Positions 43,395 to 60,113 of a stretch of 64,000 nucleotides of DNA are shown here, in pieces. Position numbers and translations under genes: made by a program. The first letter of the stretch is position 1. Every line of letters begins with the position of its first letter. Under the pieces are notes generated by a model. That model was not told the origin of the DNA, did no database searches, and saw only the letters and a program-made list of their open reading frames with translations. The stretch is from Eggerthella sp. YY7918 (GTDB taxonomy: Bacteria > Actinomycetota > Coriobacteriia > Coriobacteriales > Eggerthellaceae), in contig NC_015738.1 of NCBI RefSeq assembly GCF_000270285.1, forward strand, positions 744,001-808,000. The letters are read 5' to 3'.

Positions 43395-45277
43395 AAAACC
43401 GCCAAACTCATCGACCCCATCGTGCTTTTCGAACGGGCCTTATTGCATTGCTTACTGTGACGCTGTCGATTGCGTGCATTCCCAGTGCGCTCGCGTTTTC
43501 TCAAGAGGGCGTGAAGGCCGCGTCGGCATCTCGTAGCGCAGGCACCTCATCAGCGCCTCGCTCGACCGCCGTATTTGAGAAGTCCGAAGTAGTATACGCG
43601 AACCTTGCCGCCGATGGCGCGCCTGAGGCGGTCTATGTGGTTAATCGCTTCGATGTGGAGCAGGCGGGCACGGTGGTCGACTACGGAAACTATTCCTCGG
43701 TACAGAATTTGACCAACGAGGAAACAGTAACGCATGAAGGCGATGTGACAACGTTTGACGTTGAGAAGGGGACGTTTTTCTACCAGGGCGATGCGGGTCA
43801 GAAGAAGCTTCCTTGGAATGTTTCGCTGGCGTATGAACTGAATGGTAAGAAGGTTACCGCCGATCAGCTGGCTGGTGCGTCGGGCGATCTTTCAATTCAT
43901 CTGACCACGACGCGCAATACGGCAGTAGATCCTGCGTTTTTCGACAGCTTCATGATGCAGATCACCTTCACGCTTCCGGGCGATGTGGCTTCCAACGTTG
44001 CGGCTTCGGAAGGTGCCACGGTTGCAAGTGCGGGTCAGGATACCACGGTGGCGTTTACGGTACTGCCTGGTCACGAGGGCGATGCGACCTTGACCGCGCA
44101 CGTGAATGATTTCTCGATGACAGGCGCGCAGATAGCGGCTTTGCCGTATTCGTCGGTGGTTAAGGTGCCTGATACGAGCGATATGACCAAAGGCATGGAC
44201 AATCTGTCCAGCGCGGTAAGTCAGTTGACCGAAGGCACCACGTCGCTTGCCGCGGGTGTGAATGAGTTGACGAGCGGCGCGCGCGATCTGTCGTCGGGTA
44301 CGGCGGCGTTTGGTCAGGGGCTCTCGAAGCTGAACGGTTCGTCCGGCGATATCGTGAACGCCTCCAGCCAGATTAAAGGAGCGCTTTCCCAAATTGCGAC
44401 CGAGCTTGCGTCTGCCGATTTTTCGCAGCTTGATCAGCTGGGGCAGCTGCCTGACGCACTCAACCAGATGGCTGACGGGTTGGAGACGCTTCGCGACAAT
44501 GCGGCACTGACGCAGCAGGGGTACGATCAGGCACTTGCAGCGCTTGATGGAGGAATAAACTCGTTTTTAAGCAATGCTCTGAACGGGGATGAAATTGCAA
44601 GTCTTCAAGCATTTGTCTCTGCCAATCCTGCGCAAAAGGATACCGTTGATAAACTCGTTGCTACATATGAGGCGGCTCAGGAGCTTCAGGCTACTAAACC
44701 TGCCTTCATCGGTGCAAACAAACTTCTTAAGCTGTTTGCAGCCGACAAAACTGAGCCCGGCTCTCTTGCGCAGCAGGCGGCAGCTCTGCGCGACATGGCA
44801 TCGTCGCTCGACAGCGCTGCGGGACAGCTTGACCAGCTGCCGCAACTTGTCGCAGGTATCTCCCGCCTCTCCGGCGAGTATAGCCAATTCCACGACGGTC
44901 TTGCCCAGTATGCTACGGGTCTTTCGACGCTCTCATCCAACTATGCAGCGCTTGAATCCGGCACGGCGACCTTCGCTCAAGGAACTGGCCAGCTTGCTTC
45001 GGGAGCGAATGAGCTCAGTGGCGGCATGGGCGAACTCAATGCGGCTACTATCAAAATCCCCGACGAGATGCGTAAGCAGATTGAAGAGATGACGGCCGAA
45101 TTCGACTTCCCCGAATTCAAGCCAGTGTCGTTTGTATCTGAGCAGAATGAAAACGTAAGCGCCGTGCAGTTTGTCATGAGTACCGCCGCTATCGAAAAGC
45201 CCCCGGTAAAAGAGGTCGAGGAACCTGAGGTCGAACCTACCATATGGGAGCGCTTCGTGGCGCTCTTTACGGGCTAG
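43391..45277 (+). CDS. Secreted protein with helical repeats, partner of the MMPL transporter
   Basis: A 628-residue protein with a signal peptide (FRTGLIALLTVTLSIACIPSALAF). Residues ~50-260 are beta-rich; residues ~265-560 consist of repeated amphipathic helices with a Leu/Gly/Ser pattern (LTEGTTSLAAGVNELTSGAR, LSSGTAAFGQGLSKLNGSSG, FAQGTGQLASGANELSGGMG), similar to the coiled-coil part of YhgE/Pip-type proteins. A Pro/Glu-rich C-terminus ends in a short hydrophobic stretch (TIWERFVALFTG). It overlaps the MMPL stop by four bases; such pairs recur in Gram-positive genomes. It may form an extracellular conduit or stalk for the transporter; this is an inference. Confidence 0.78.
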   Translation: MKNRQTHRPHRAFRTGLIALLTVTLSIACIPSALAFSQEGVKAASASRSAGTSSAPRSTAVFEKSEVVYANLAADGAPEAVYVVNRFDVEQAGTVVDYGNYSSVQNLTNEETVTHEGDVTTFDVEKGTFFYQGDAGQKKLPWNVSLAYELNGKKVTADQLAGASGDLSIHLTTTRNTAVDPAFFDSFMMQITFTLPGDVASNVAASEGATVASAGQDTTVAFTVLPGHEGDATLTAHVNDFSMTGAQIAALPYSSVVKVPDTSDMTKGMDNLSSAVSQLTEGTTSLAAGVNELTSGARDLSSGTAAFGQGLSKLNGSSGDIVNASSQIKGALSQIATELASADFSQLDQLGQLPDALNQMADGLETLRDNAALTQQGYDQALAALDGGINSFLSNALNGDEIASLQAFVSANPAQKDTVDKLVATYEAAQELQATKPAFIGANKLLKLFAADKTEPGSLAQQAAALRDMASSLDSAAGQLDQLPQLVAGISRLSGEYSQFHDGLAQYATGLSTLSSNYAALESGTATFAQGTGQLASGANELSGGMGELNAATIKIPDEMRKQIEEMTAEFDFPEFKPVSFVSEQNENVSAVQFVMSTAAIEKPPVKEVEEPEVEPTIWERFVALFTG

Positions 45278-45325
45278 CAAACAAGGGTTCAGACATGAGC
45301 GGCCGATCAAAACGTAAGCTGCCGC

Positions 45326-45880
45326 CTACGTGCGCTCCTCAATGCCATGTTGAATCAGGCGCATCAGCAGCTCCGACATTTCGGCGGGGGACTGCGGCGT
45401 ACCCTTTTTAAGCCAATGTGACAGCATGCCGAGTGCACCGGACACTGCAAACAAATACATGTATTCCTGGTTGTCTGCAGCAACTGCCCCCGAATGATCG
45501 GACATCTGCAGATCCACAAGGTGGGCCAGTTCCATAATCTGTTGCTGAAAACTTCCGTCGCTTTCTTCGAGCAGCATGATGAACAGGTCGGCGTTCTCCT
45601 GCGCATATTCAAGAATGCGTTCGACATCACGCGTGCGCGATTCGCTACTCGAGAGCAGGTATGCTTTCAGGTCGTCAAGAACTTCGGCCTCGATGTGCGA
45701 CAACAGATCGTACTGGTTCTGAAAGTGGGCATAAAAGGTGCTGCGGTTCACATCAGCCGCCGCGCAGAGCGCCTTCACTGATATCTTTGATATATGGTTG
45801 TCATGCATAAGATCGATGAGCGCATCGGTAAGCGCCCGCTTCGTGTAGCGCACCCGCCGATCAACCGATGAACCTTCCAT
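45326..45880 (-). CDS. TetR-family transcriptional regulator
   Basis: A 184-residue TetR protein. The N-terminal helix-turn-helix is clear (RYTKRALTDALIDLMHDNHI, SVKALCAAADVNRSTFYAHF), and the helical C-terminal ligand domain is of the TetR_C_8 kind (HIEAEVLDDLKAYLLSS onward). It converges on the MMPL operon and may repress it in response to a toxic lipid or drug. ATG at 45880 has no strong ribosome site; a start at the later RRVRYTK is unlikely. Confidence 0.88.
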   Translation of the reverse strand: MEGSSVDRRVRYTKRALTDALIDLMHDNHISKISVKALCAAADVNRSTFYAHFQNQYDLLSHIEAEVLDDLKAYLLSSSESRTRDVERILEYAQENADLFIMLLEESDGSFQQQIMELAHLVDLQMSDHSGAVAADNQEYMYLFAVSGALGMLSHWLKKGTPQSPAEMSELLMRLIQHGIEERT

Positions 45881-46042
45881 ATGTCACTCCCATCAGCATG
45901 CCTGCACGCTCCTTCATTGTACCTGCTTCTTCACAAATACCCAACACGGTGTCCAGCTTTCTTGCTTCGCGGCTCCGGCGGCGATCGCCGCTTTTCGGCT
46001 CTGATACAATGGTCGCTTGTTGAAAGTAGGTAGAAAGCAGCT

Positions 46043-46951
46043 ATGAACTTCAGAACGTTACAGCTTTCCGATAAAGAAGCCATCAACGCTATTCTGCAGC
46101 CTTTGCGGCGCAATGACTCAGCGTTGGGCTTTGCCAACCTATATTCGTTGACCGAAAAGTATGGCACCGAAATCTGCCTCGATAACGAGGTATTGTACGT
46201 ACGCCAGCTCGATCGCGTGTTAGATGCAGTGGCCTACTATCCGCCACTGGGTACGCGCGATCTTGCTCGCGATATAGCCGCTCTTCTTGAAAGCGCAACA
46301 GCGGCGGGAGAGCGTCCGGTTTTGGTCGGTCTTTCGTTCGAAGACCAGCAGCGCTTGGCGGCTGCTTTACCCGGTGTGTTCGACTTCTCGTCCGATCGCA
46401 ATTTTGCCGACTACCTGTATCGCACGCAGACAATTGCCTCTTATGAGGGCCACGATCTTGCGAAAAAGCGTCGCGAGGTGAATAAGTTCTTTCAGCAGTA
46501 CGGCGAGAGCGCGGTATTTGAGCCTATCGAACCCCAGGTCATGGACGAGTTGCGCGCATACCAGCAGCGCTGGTTCGAAACCAGCCGCCAACGTGGAACC
46601 GACGAGCACCCTTTAGAGCTGGAACATCGAAAAATCCTGCTCGATATGAACCACTTCCAGGAGCTCGACCTTGAAGGCATCCTGCTGCGTATCAATGGTG
46701 TGGTAGAGGGCTACGCCTACGGCAGCCTATTGCCCGGCGGCGCTTTCGACGTGATGGTGCTTAAAGGCACGCTCAGCTATCAGTTCATCTGGCGCGTACT
46801 GTTGCAAGAGCTGGCACGTTTCTGTCTTGGTCGTGCAGAATTTCTCAACCTTGAGGAAGATCTCGGCCTACCCGGTCTTCGCGAAAACAAAATGAGCTAT
46901 CAACCCTGCGCTCTCATGGAGAAGTTCCAAGCTATTCCGAAACAAACGTAG
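46043..46951 (+). CDS. DUF2156 protein related to the LPG-synthase acyltransferase domain
   Basis: A 302-residue soluble GNAT-like protein of the DUF2156 type, related to the catalytic domain of MprF but with no membrane part. Typical segments are NDSALGFANLYSLTEKYGTEIC, KKRREVNKFFQQYGES, YGSLLPGGAFDVMVLKG and FLNLEEDLGLPGLRENKMSYQP. Relatives transfer aminoacyl groups from tRNA or have unknown activity. It precedes rpoB on the same strand with a hairpin and a promoter in between, so it is probably a separate unit. Biochemical role unknown. Confidence 0.85.
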   Translation: MNFRTLQLSDKEAINAILQPLRRNDSALGFANLYSLTEKYGTEICLDNEVLYVRQLDRVLDAVAYYPPLGTRDLARDIAALLESATAAGERPVLVGLSFEDQQRLAAALPGVFDFSSDRNFADYLYRTQTIASYEGHDLAKKRREVNKFFQQYGESAVFEPIEPQVMDELRAYQQRWFETSRQRGTDEHPLELEHRKILLDMNHFQELDLEGILLRINGVVEGYAYGSLLPGGAFDVMVLKGTLSYQFIWRVLLQELARFCLGRAEFLNLEEDLGLPGLRENKMSYQPCALMEKFQAIPKQT

Positions 46952-46969
46952 GCGCGGCGAATGCCGTTC

Positions 46970-46996
46970 TATTCTCCGCATGGTGTGCGGAGAATA
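46970..46996 (+). terminator. Hairpin after the DUF2156 gene
   Basis: A perfect 11-base stem, TATTCTCCGCA (46970-46980) with TGCGGAGAATA (46986-46996), around a TGGTG loop. The sequence after it (TTGCAATAATTT) is only moderately T-rich. It would separate the DUF2156 transcript from rpoBC. Confidence 0.6.
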
Positions 46997-47134
46997 TTGC
47001 AATAATTTCCGCACCTCCTATCTGCCTGCTCGTTAGGGGTGCGAACGCGCGTAAATTGGAAAAAATCTTACCTTAATATCCCCAGATAAACACGCTAATC
47101 AACAGCAAATTTACACAGTTCGTAAAAATTTTTC

Positions 47135-47163
47135 TTGACACGGGGTCTCCGCGCCACTATTTT
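47135..47163 (+). promoter_or_regulatory. Promoter of rpoBC
   Basis: Consensus -35 TTGACA (47135-47140), a 17-base spacer and TATTTT (47158-47163). It lies 57 bases before the GTG of rpoB, behind an A/T-rich upstream tract (47100-47134) that could act as an UP element. The best sigma-70 promoter in the window. Confidence 0.75.
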
Positions 47164-47219
47164 TAGAACTTGCGACTTTTTCGCAGTTTTGCGGGTGCTC
47201 ATGAAGGAGGAAAAGCCTC

Positions 47220-55160
<7,941 letters not shown>

Positions 55161-55168
55161 CATTGATG

Positions 55169-55198
55169 GGGGCGCGCTTTTGGCGCGCCCCTTCCTGT
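55169..55198 (+). terminator. Intrinsic terminator of rpoBC
   Basis: GGGGCGCGC (55169-55177) pairs perfectly with GCGCGCCCC (55183-55191) around TTTTG, followed by TTCCTGTT. It lies 9 bases after the rpoC stop. Confidence 0.85.
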
Positions 55199-55312
55199 TG
55201 GGGGCTTTCGGGGCGGAGCTCGCCGGGCAACGTCCAGTCGCTCAGACAGTCCTCGCTGCGCTGCGGAACTCGCTTGGTGGACGCTGCCCGGCGAACTCCT
55301 TCGCAAGCCCAC

Positions 55313-55385
55313 TGTCATCCTGAGCGAAGGGGCTGCAAGCTCTGTCATCCTGAGTGTAGCGCGTAGCGCGGAGTCGAAGGATCCC
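55313..55385. repeat. Dispersed intergenic repeat (TCATCCTGAG-type), two partial copies
   Basis: TGTCATCCTGAGCGAAGG (about 55315) and TGTCATCCTGAGTG (about 55345) stand next to each other, the second ending in AGTCGAAGGATCCCG. Sequences of this type (TCATCCTGAGCG...GTCGAAGGATC) occur in many copies between genes of diverse bacteria. It contains a short palindrome (GCGCGTAGCGCG). Function unknown. Confidence 0.55.
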
Positions 55386-55472
55386 GTGCGGCGTCAGCGA
55401 ATTGGCTTTCAACGTGTGAGAGGCGGTCAGGCCGGCTTTCACTGGGGCGGGTTCAACCTGGAAGGAATATCT

Positions 55473-55973
55473 ATGTCTCAGAAAACTTACATTCCCGAAG
55501 GTGAAGCGGCGCCTTCGTCGCAGATTGGGGCGACGTTGGAGGCGTTGGCTTCTACCATTGCGGCGCGGCGTGAGGCGGGGGAGGAGAGCTATACGTATCG
55601 CTTGCTCACCGACTCGCCCGATACAGTGCTGAAGAAGGTCATGGAAGAGGCGGGCGAAGTCGCGCTGGCGGCGAAAGACGTGGAGTCGTGGGCGACCTCG
55701 TCGCTCGCGTCCGCTCTTGCGTTTGAAATCGGCATGGGTAATGAGTCGGCCGAGGATTCGCTTGATGTCGAACTGCCTGCTGAGTACTTCGAGGCGGTTG
55801 ACCACTTGCGGTACGAGGCGGCCGACGTGGTATATCACCTTCTGGTAGTGTTGGAGCGCTACGGCATCTCGCTCGACGAGTTTGCCGCCGAGTTGAACAC
55901 AAGGATGACCGAGGATGAACGCCCCACCGGTGGCGTTCGTTTGCATGATGAGTACGTCAAGAGAGGGAAGTAA
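55473..55973 (+). CDS. hisE: Phosphoribosyl-ATP pyrophosphatase
   Basis: A 166-residue HisE-type MazG-fold enzyme that hydrolyses phosphoribosyl-ATP in histidine synthesis. The core is recognisable: LEALASTIAARREAGEESYT, VLKKVMEEAGEVALAAKD (metal-binding Glu residues) and EAADVVYHLLVVLERYGISLDE. It is longer than the usual 90-110 residues because of an acidic insertion (about residues 72-105, ALAFEIGMGNESAEDSLDVE) and a ~20-residue C-terminal extension. ATG at 55473 is preceded by GGAAGGAA. glmM follows after one base; no other his gene is present. Confidence 0.88.
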   Translation: MSQKTYIPEGEAAPSSQIGATLEALASTIAARREAGEESYTYRLLTDSPDTVLKKVMEEAGEVALAAKDVESWATSSLASALAFEIGMGNESAEDSLDVELPAEYFEAVDHLRYEAADVVYHLLVVLERYGISLDEFAAELNTRMTEDERPTGGVRLHDEYVKRGK

Positions 55974-55974
55974 C

Positions 55975-57309
55975 ATGGCGCGTTTATTTGGAACAGACGG
56001 TGTGCGAGGCGTTGCGAACAAGGAGTTGACGTGCGACCTGGCCTTCAAGTTAGGCCAAGCGGCCGTGGCGTTTCAGGGGCGTACCATCCTTATCGGCAAA
56101 GACACGCGTCTCTCGGGGGATATGCTGGAATCTGCGGTAGCGGCTGGCATTATGTCGATGGGTGGTACGGCGCTGCTCGCAGGCATCATTCCCACGCCAG
56201 CTATCGCCCTTCTCGTGCGCGAACTGCACTGCGACGGCGGCATTGTCATTTCCGCTTCGCACAATCCGCCGGAGTACAACGGCATTAAATTGTTCGACAG
56301 CAAGGGCTTCAAGCTGCCCGACGCTGTAGAAGATGACATCGAAGCGTTCGTGCAGTCTGACGGTGCGTCGCCAGACGCTCTGCCCGCAGGCGATGCTGTA
56401 GGGGTGTCCATTCCGGTGGATGATGCGTGCGAACTCTACATCGCCCATGCCGTGGCAACCGTGGCTGATGAAGGTATCGACTTTAAGGGGCTCAAGGTGG
56501 CGCTTGATGTGGGGCATGGCGCCTCGTGTGCGACGAGTGCCGAAGCCTTGCGTCGTTTGGGTGCCGATGTCACCGTCATCAACGAAGAGTTCGATGGTAC
56601 CGATATCAACGTGAAGTGCGGTTCCACGCACCTTGAGCCGCTGCGTCAGCTGGTGGCCGAAATCGGTGCCGATGTGGGGATCGCGCATGATGGCGACGCC
56701 GACCGCGTCATGCTTATGGACGCGCAGGGCAACGAGATTGACGGCGATGTGGTGGAAGCTGTATGCGCCATCGACCTCAAGCAGCGCGACCTTCTGCCTG
56801 GTAATACGGCCGTGTCCACAGTCATGTGCAACTTGGGCCTTACCCATGCGATGCGCGACGCAGGCATCGAGCTCATCCAGACGAAGGTGGGCGACCGTTA
56901 TGTGCTGGAAGCTATGCGCGAAGGCGGCTATGTTATCGGTGGCGAGCAGAGTGGCCACATGATCTTCCTTGAGCACAACTCTACGGGAGATGGTCTGGTC
57001 ACGGCGCTGCAATTCCTTGCCGCATGCAAGCGCACGGGCAAATCCATCGAAGAAGCCGCCGCGGTCATGACGCGCTTCCCGCAGACGCTCATCAACGTGC
57101 ACGTACAAGACAAGCATGCGGTCGACGGCAATGCGGCCGTGCAGGCGGCCGTCGCTGCCGCAGAGGCGGAGCTGGGGGATTCCGGCCGCGTGCTCTTGCG
57201 TCCCTCCGGCACCGAACCGGTCGTGCGCGTTATGGTGGAAGCTGCCAGCGCCGAAGATGCCGACCGTCACGCCCAAGCCATCGCCGAGGTAGTCGAACGC
57301 GAAGTGTAG
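55975..57309 (+). CDS. glmM: Phosphoglucosamine mutase
   Basis: A 444-residue alpha-phosphohexomutase. It opens MARLFGTDGVRGVANKELT, carries the phospho-serine loop SASHNPPEYNGIK, the metal loop IAHDGDADRVML, the sugar-binding GGEQSGHMIF and the phosphate loop RPSGTEPVVRVMVE. The GTDGVRG opening and length identify GlmM, which makes glucosamine-1-phosphate for UDP-GlcNAc and hence peptidoglycan and the wecB substrate. ATG at 55975 starts one base after the hisE stop with a GAGAGGGAAG site inside hisE, so the two are probably coupled. A strong hairpin follows. Confidence 0.97.
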   Translation: MARLFGTDGVRGVANKELTCDLAFKLGQAAVAFQGRTILIGKDTRLSGDMLESAVAAGIMSMGGTALLAGIIPTPAIALLVRELHCDGGIVISASHNPPEYNGIKLFDSKGFKLPDAVEDDIEAFVQSDGASPDALPAGDAVGVSIPVDDACELYIAHAVATVADEGIDFKGLKVALDVGHGASCATSAEALRRLGADVTVINEEFDGTDINVKCGSTHLEPLRQLVAEIGADVGIAHDGDADRVMLMDAQGNEIDGDVVEAVCAIDLKQRDLLPGNTAVSTVMCNLGLTHAMRDAGIELIQTKVGDRYVLEAMREGGYVIGGEQSGHMIFLEHNSTGDGLVTALQFLAACKRTGKSIEEAAAVMTRFPQTLINVHVQDKHAVDGNAAVQAAVAAAEAELGDSGRVLLRPSGTEPVVRVMVEAASAEDADRHAQAIAEVVEREV

Positions 57310-57357
57310 GGCTGCCAGTTAGCTCCTTGGGCAGTGACTTAATGAGTACCATTGCTT

Positions 57358-57396
57358 ACGAAGAGTCCCCGAACATGCTTCGAGGACTCTTCGTTT
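57358..57396. terminator. Terminator hairpin after glmM
   Basis: ACGAAGAGTCC (57358-57368) pairs perfectly with GGACTCTTCGT (57384-57394); CGAA/TTCG extend it around a short loop, and TTT follows. It sits between glmM and the convergent flavoprotein gene and may act for both. Confidence 0.75.
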
Positions 57397-57455
57397 CGGG
57401 ACCCCGGGGAGGGGAAGGGGGCCCAAGCTTGCACCTGTCAACGTTTCCGCGCTAG

Positions 57456-59033
57456 TTACTTTCCGGTTATATAGGCGTGCGCGGTGTTAGCGGCGGTGCG
57501 GGCGCTGTAAAAGCCATTGCAGCTCATGGAGCCATTGATGTCGAGGCCATAGACGTTGTTCCACAGCATGGCGCCGTCTGCCCCTATGGCAAACAGGTTT
57601 TCAAACGCTAGATCTCGACCTGGTTTTTTTACCCGGAACCAGCGGTCGGTCTTTACGCCTCCAGCGTAGGAGCCTTCCAGCACGCTGGAGATCCGCGCTG
57701 CATAGAAGGGTGGCGTGGCTAATTCCATCAAATACTGCGGGTCTTTACCGTACACGTCGTCGCGTCCTTTTCGAGCTTGTTCGTTGTACTCTTCAATCGT
57801 GGCGTTCAGAATGTCTTTATCGAGACCGATAATATCGGCCAAGGCATTGATCGTGTCTGCCTTGTAGGCATCATCTCCATCAGCAATCATGGAATTCCAG
57901 GTATCGAGCGTCTCGGTATCACCGTCGATCATAGCGTCGAGTACACTCTGGTCCATGATGCTCCAGCACGAGCCACCGTTTAAGCGTACAGGGACGTTCT
58001 GTAGTTCCATGTTGTGCGTGTAGGTTGATACTGCTTCGTCTGAAAAGCGTTCACCGTTGATGTCGACCCAGAGGGAAGGGCCACCCCAGCACAAATGATC
58101 CCAGATGCCGCCCCAAGGCTCGGCCGAACCGATGATATTCGTGCATCCGAGCGCGGGCTGGCCATGCCAGATGCCGCCCGCATTGATGGCCATATTAATG
58201 CCGTCTCCATAATGACCTGGGGTCCCGATAAAACGTATTTCGTCTAGATTGACGCCGAGTAGCCCCATACGATCCTTATCTTCTCCGAACCCGCCAGTTC
58301 CGATGATGACAGCTTTTGCGTTGATCTTAATGACGTCATCGTAGTTGTCGGTAGCATAGGCACCGGCGACGTTGCCGTTTTCGTCGAGGAAGAGCTGACG
58401 TCCTCGAGTGTTCAGACGCAACCGCGCGCCGTACTCCTTCAACTTCTTCTTCATTGCCGGGAAGTATCCGACGCCGGCGGCTCCGTCCTTGTACACGAAT
58501 TCGAAGCTGTACTCGGCTCGGTAGCGACCTTCTTTGTACATGGTCAGATATTCTTCGCTAATCTCTTCGGTGGGCTGATATTCCACGCCGTTACTCATGA
58601 GCCACTCAATGTTCTTCCCAGCGTTCTCCAGAAGATCTCGGTAAAACAGCGGGTTGATCGCGTACGCCTGGGATTTCACTTCGTATGAGATGATCTCTCC
58701 AAGGGGGGTACTTGCTGTGTTTGGGTGCAGCCCGTAGCCGCACGTGCATTCGACACCCAGTCCGTTGCCTCCCATGGCTGCCTGCGCTTCGATGATGAGC
58801 ACGTCATCGCCGTTCTCGCCCGCCTGAACCGCCGCGCAGACGCCGGTGAGACCTCCTCCGATGACCAAAATATCGCACGATATCTCTTCATCGACGTTGT
58901 TCTCATAATCCGCCTGTTCAAGAGCTTCTTTCGAAGCAGCGAATGCTGTTTGCCCAGCGAGTCCTATCGCTAAGGCTGCTCCGGTGGCTCCTGCTGCGCC
59001 AAGCAGGAAGCTCCGTCTCGTTATCTCTGCCAT
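57456..59033 (-). CDS. Tat-exported FAD-dependent reductase (fumarate reductase flavoprotein-like)
   Basis: A 525-residue FAD_binding_2 protein with a twin-arginine signal (ITRRSFLLGAAGATGAALAIG), so it acts outside the membrane. ISCDILVIGGGLTGVCAAVQ and VLIIEAQAAMGGNG bind FAD; AVIIGTGGFGEDK, GHYGDGINMAINAGG and a C-terminal FAIGADGAMLWNNVYGLDI segment match fumarate/urocanate/cinnamate-type reductases. There is no FMN-binding or heme domain in this chain. Eggerthellaceae encode many such enzymes for varied organic electron acceptors; substrate unknown. A small lipoprotein and a membrane LuxR regulator are encoded upstream on the same strand, the usual regulatory neighbourhood. Confidence 0.9.
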   Translation of the reverse strand: MAEITRRSFLLGAAGATGAALAIGLAGQTAFAASKEALEQADYENNVDEEISCDILVIGGGLTGVCAAVQAGENGDDVLIIEAQAAMGGNGLGVECTCGYGLHPNTASTPLGEIISYEVKSQAYAINPLFYRDLLENAGKNIEWLMSNGVEYQPTEEISEEYLTMYKEGRYRAEYSFEFVYKDGAAGVGYFPAMKKKLKEYGARLRLNTRGRQLFLDENGNVAGAYATDNYDDVIKINAKAVIIGTGGFGEDKDRMGLLGVNLDEIRFIGTPGHYGDGINMAINAGGIWHGQPALGCTNIIGSAEPWGGIWDHLCWGGPSLWVDINGERFSDEAVSTYTHNMELQNVPVRLNGGSCWSIMDQSVLDAMIDGDTETLDTWNSMIADGDDAYKADTINALADIIGLDKDILNATIEEYNEQARKGRDDVYGKDPQYLMELATPPFYAARISSVLEGSYAGGVKTDRWFRVKKPGRDLAFENLFAIGADGAMLWNNVYGLDINGSMSCNGFYSARTAANTAHAYITGK

Positions 59034-59102
59034 ATCAACTCTCTTTCGTTGCCCAGTGTTTGCATCTGTATCGTTCCGATATCATCCTGCTATCTGTGGC
59101 GA

Positions 59103-59558
59103 TCACTTAAAGCCGTCTTTCTCGGTGTACGAGATATCGTGAGAGCCCGCGACGGCGTTGAGGCTTTCGACCGTATATATGTATTGCGTCGAATCGGCGC
59201 TTCCTGCGCCTAGAACGGCACCTGTTGAAGATGTGACCCGCACCTGCATGGTCACGCTCTCGATGTCAAGGCCCGAATGATCCTTCAGGTCTTGAATGAA
59301 GTCGGCGTATGTTGGGTCGTCGCTTGAAATAGTCACCGGGCTGTTCTCAGGATCAAGGTCAAGGTCCGAGAGAACGAGATCGTTCGAAGCGGTCTTGACG
59401 AGTGTTTTAGCGATACGCGTAGCATCGTCCGATCCAGCTCCCGCATTTGGCGCCGCCGAACAGCCGCCTATTGTCGTGCATGCCAGTGTTGCTGCAAGGG
59501 CGCATGCGATCACTGCGGCCCTCTTCGTCGGTGCAGTCTGTGCTGCTCTGTGTTTCAT
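59103..59558 (-). CDS. Small lipoprotein of unknown function next to the flavoprotein reductase
   Basis: A 151-residue protein with a lipoprotein signal peptide (VIACALAATLACTTIGGCSA), the lipobox Cys being in IGGC. The mature part (DDATRIAKTLVKTASNDLVL, FIQDLKDHSGLDIESVTMQV, STQYIYTVESLNAVAGSHDI) has no heme or flavin motif that I recognise. ATG at 59558 has GGGAGG 7 bases upstream; a reading from 59621 lacks one. It is 69 bases upstream of the reductase, likely co-transcribed, and could be an accessory or substrate-binding subunit. Confidence 0.7.
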   Translation of the reverse strand: MKHRAAQTAPTKRAAVIACALAATLACTTIGGCSAAPNAGAGSDDATRIAKTLVKTASNDLVLSDLDLDPENSPVTISSDDPTYADFIQDLKDHSGLDIESVTMQVRVTSSTGAVLGAGSADSTQYIYTVESLNAVAGSHDISYTEKDGFK

Positions 59559-59772
59559 ATGCATCCTCCCTGTCCATGTATGGAAGTCGCCCCGCGGCGG
59601 CTTGAGATGATTGAACACCACATTTGACGTTCGGTAATCATCATCTCTAAGCGAGTTGTCATGAAATCATCAGAAAGTGATGAGCGAAAAAGCGAAAGGG
59701 CTGAAGTGGTTCCGTATTCAATGCGGGATTAGACTGAGCGCACGCACCTAGATGGGTCAGGCAGGGATGAGC

Positions 59773-60111
59773 TCAGTCGTTGCTGGGTAGCATCAGGTCG
59801 AGCAATTCCTGACGGTTATGCACGTCGAGTTTCGTGTAAATATGCCGAACGTGCGTTTTGACAGTGTTGTCGGAAAGGAGCATATGTTCGGCAATGTAGG
59901 GTACACTGCGCCCCGCAAGGAGCAATGCAAGCACTTCTGTTTCGCGAGTTGTCAGGAAGAAGCGGGCAGCCAATTTTGCCGTGCCTTCATGGAAGGAGTC
60001 TAGAGTAAGGGCGCTGTCTGATGTCTTAGGCTCGGTTTCAGTGTCGAAGATCGCAACCTCCTGCTTCTTCAAGTTTCTCCGTAACGAAGACGAGTTGAAG
60101 AAAATTTGCAC
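59773..60111 (-). CDS. LuxR-type DNA-binding half of a frameshifted membrane regulator
   Basis: A 112-codon frame with a C-terminal LuxR/GerE helix-turn-helix (FFLTTRETEVLALLLAGRSV, HMLLSDNTVKTHVRHIYTKL, HNRQELLDLM). Its own GTG at 60111 has no ribosome site. Reading upstream in this frame gives FLLLAVQIFFNSSSLRR, which continues the last membrane helix of the neighbouring frame, so this is the C-terminal half of one protein broken by a frameshift at the A6 run 60122-60127. Such LuxR proteins often regulate adjacent flavoprotein reductase genes in Eggerthellaceae. Confidence 0.75.
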   Translation of the reverse strand: MQIFFNSSSLRRNLKKQEVAIFDTETEPKTSDSALTLDSFHEGTAKLAARFFLTTRETEVLALLLAGRSVPYIAEHMLLSDNTVKTHVRHIYTKLDVHNRQELLDLMLPSND

Positions 60112-60113
60112 GG

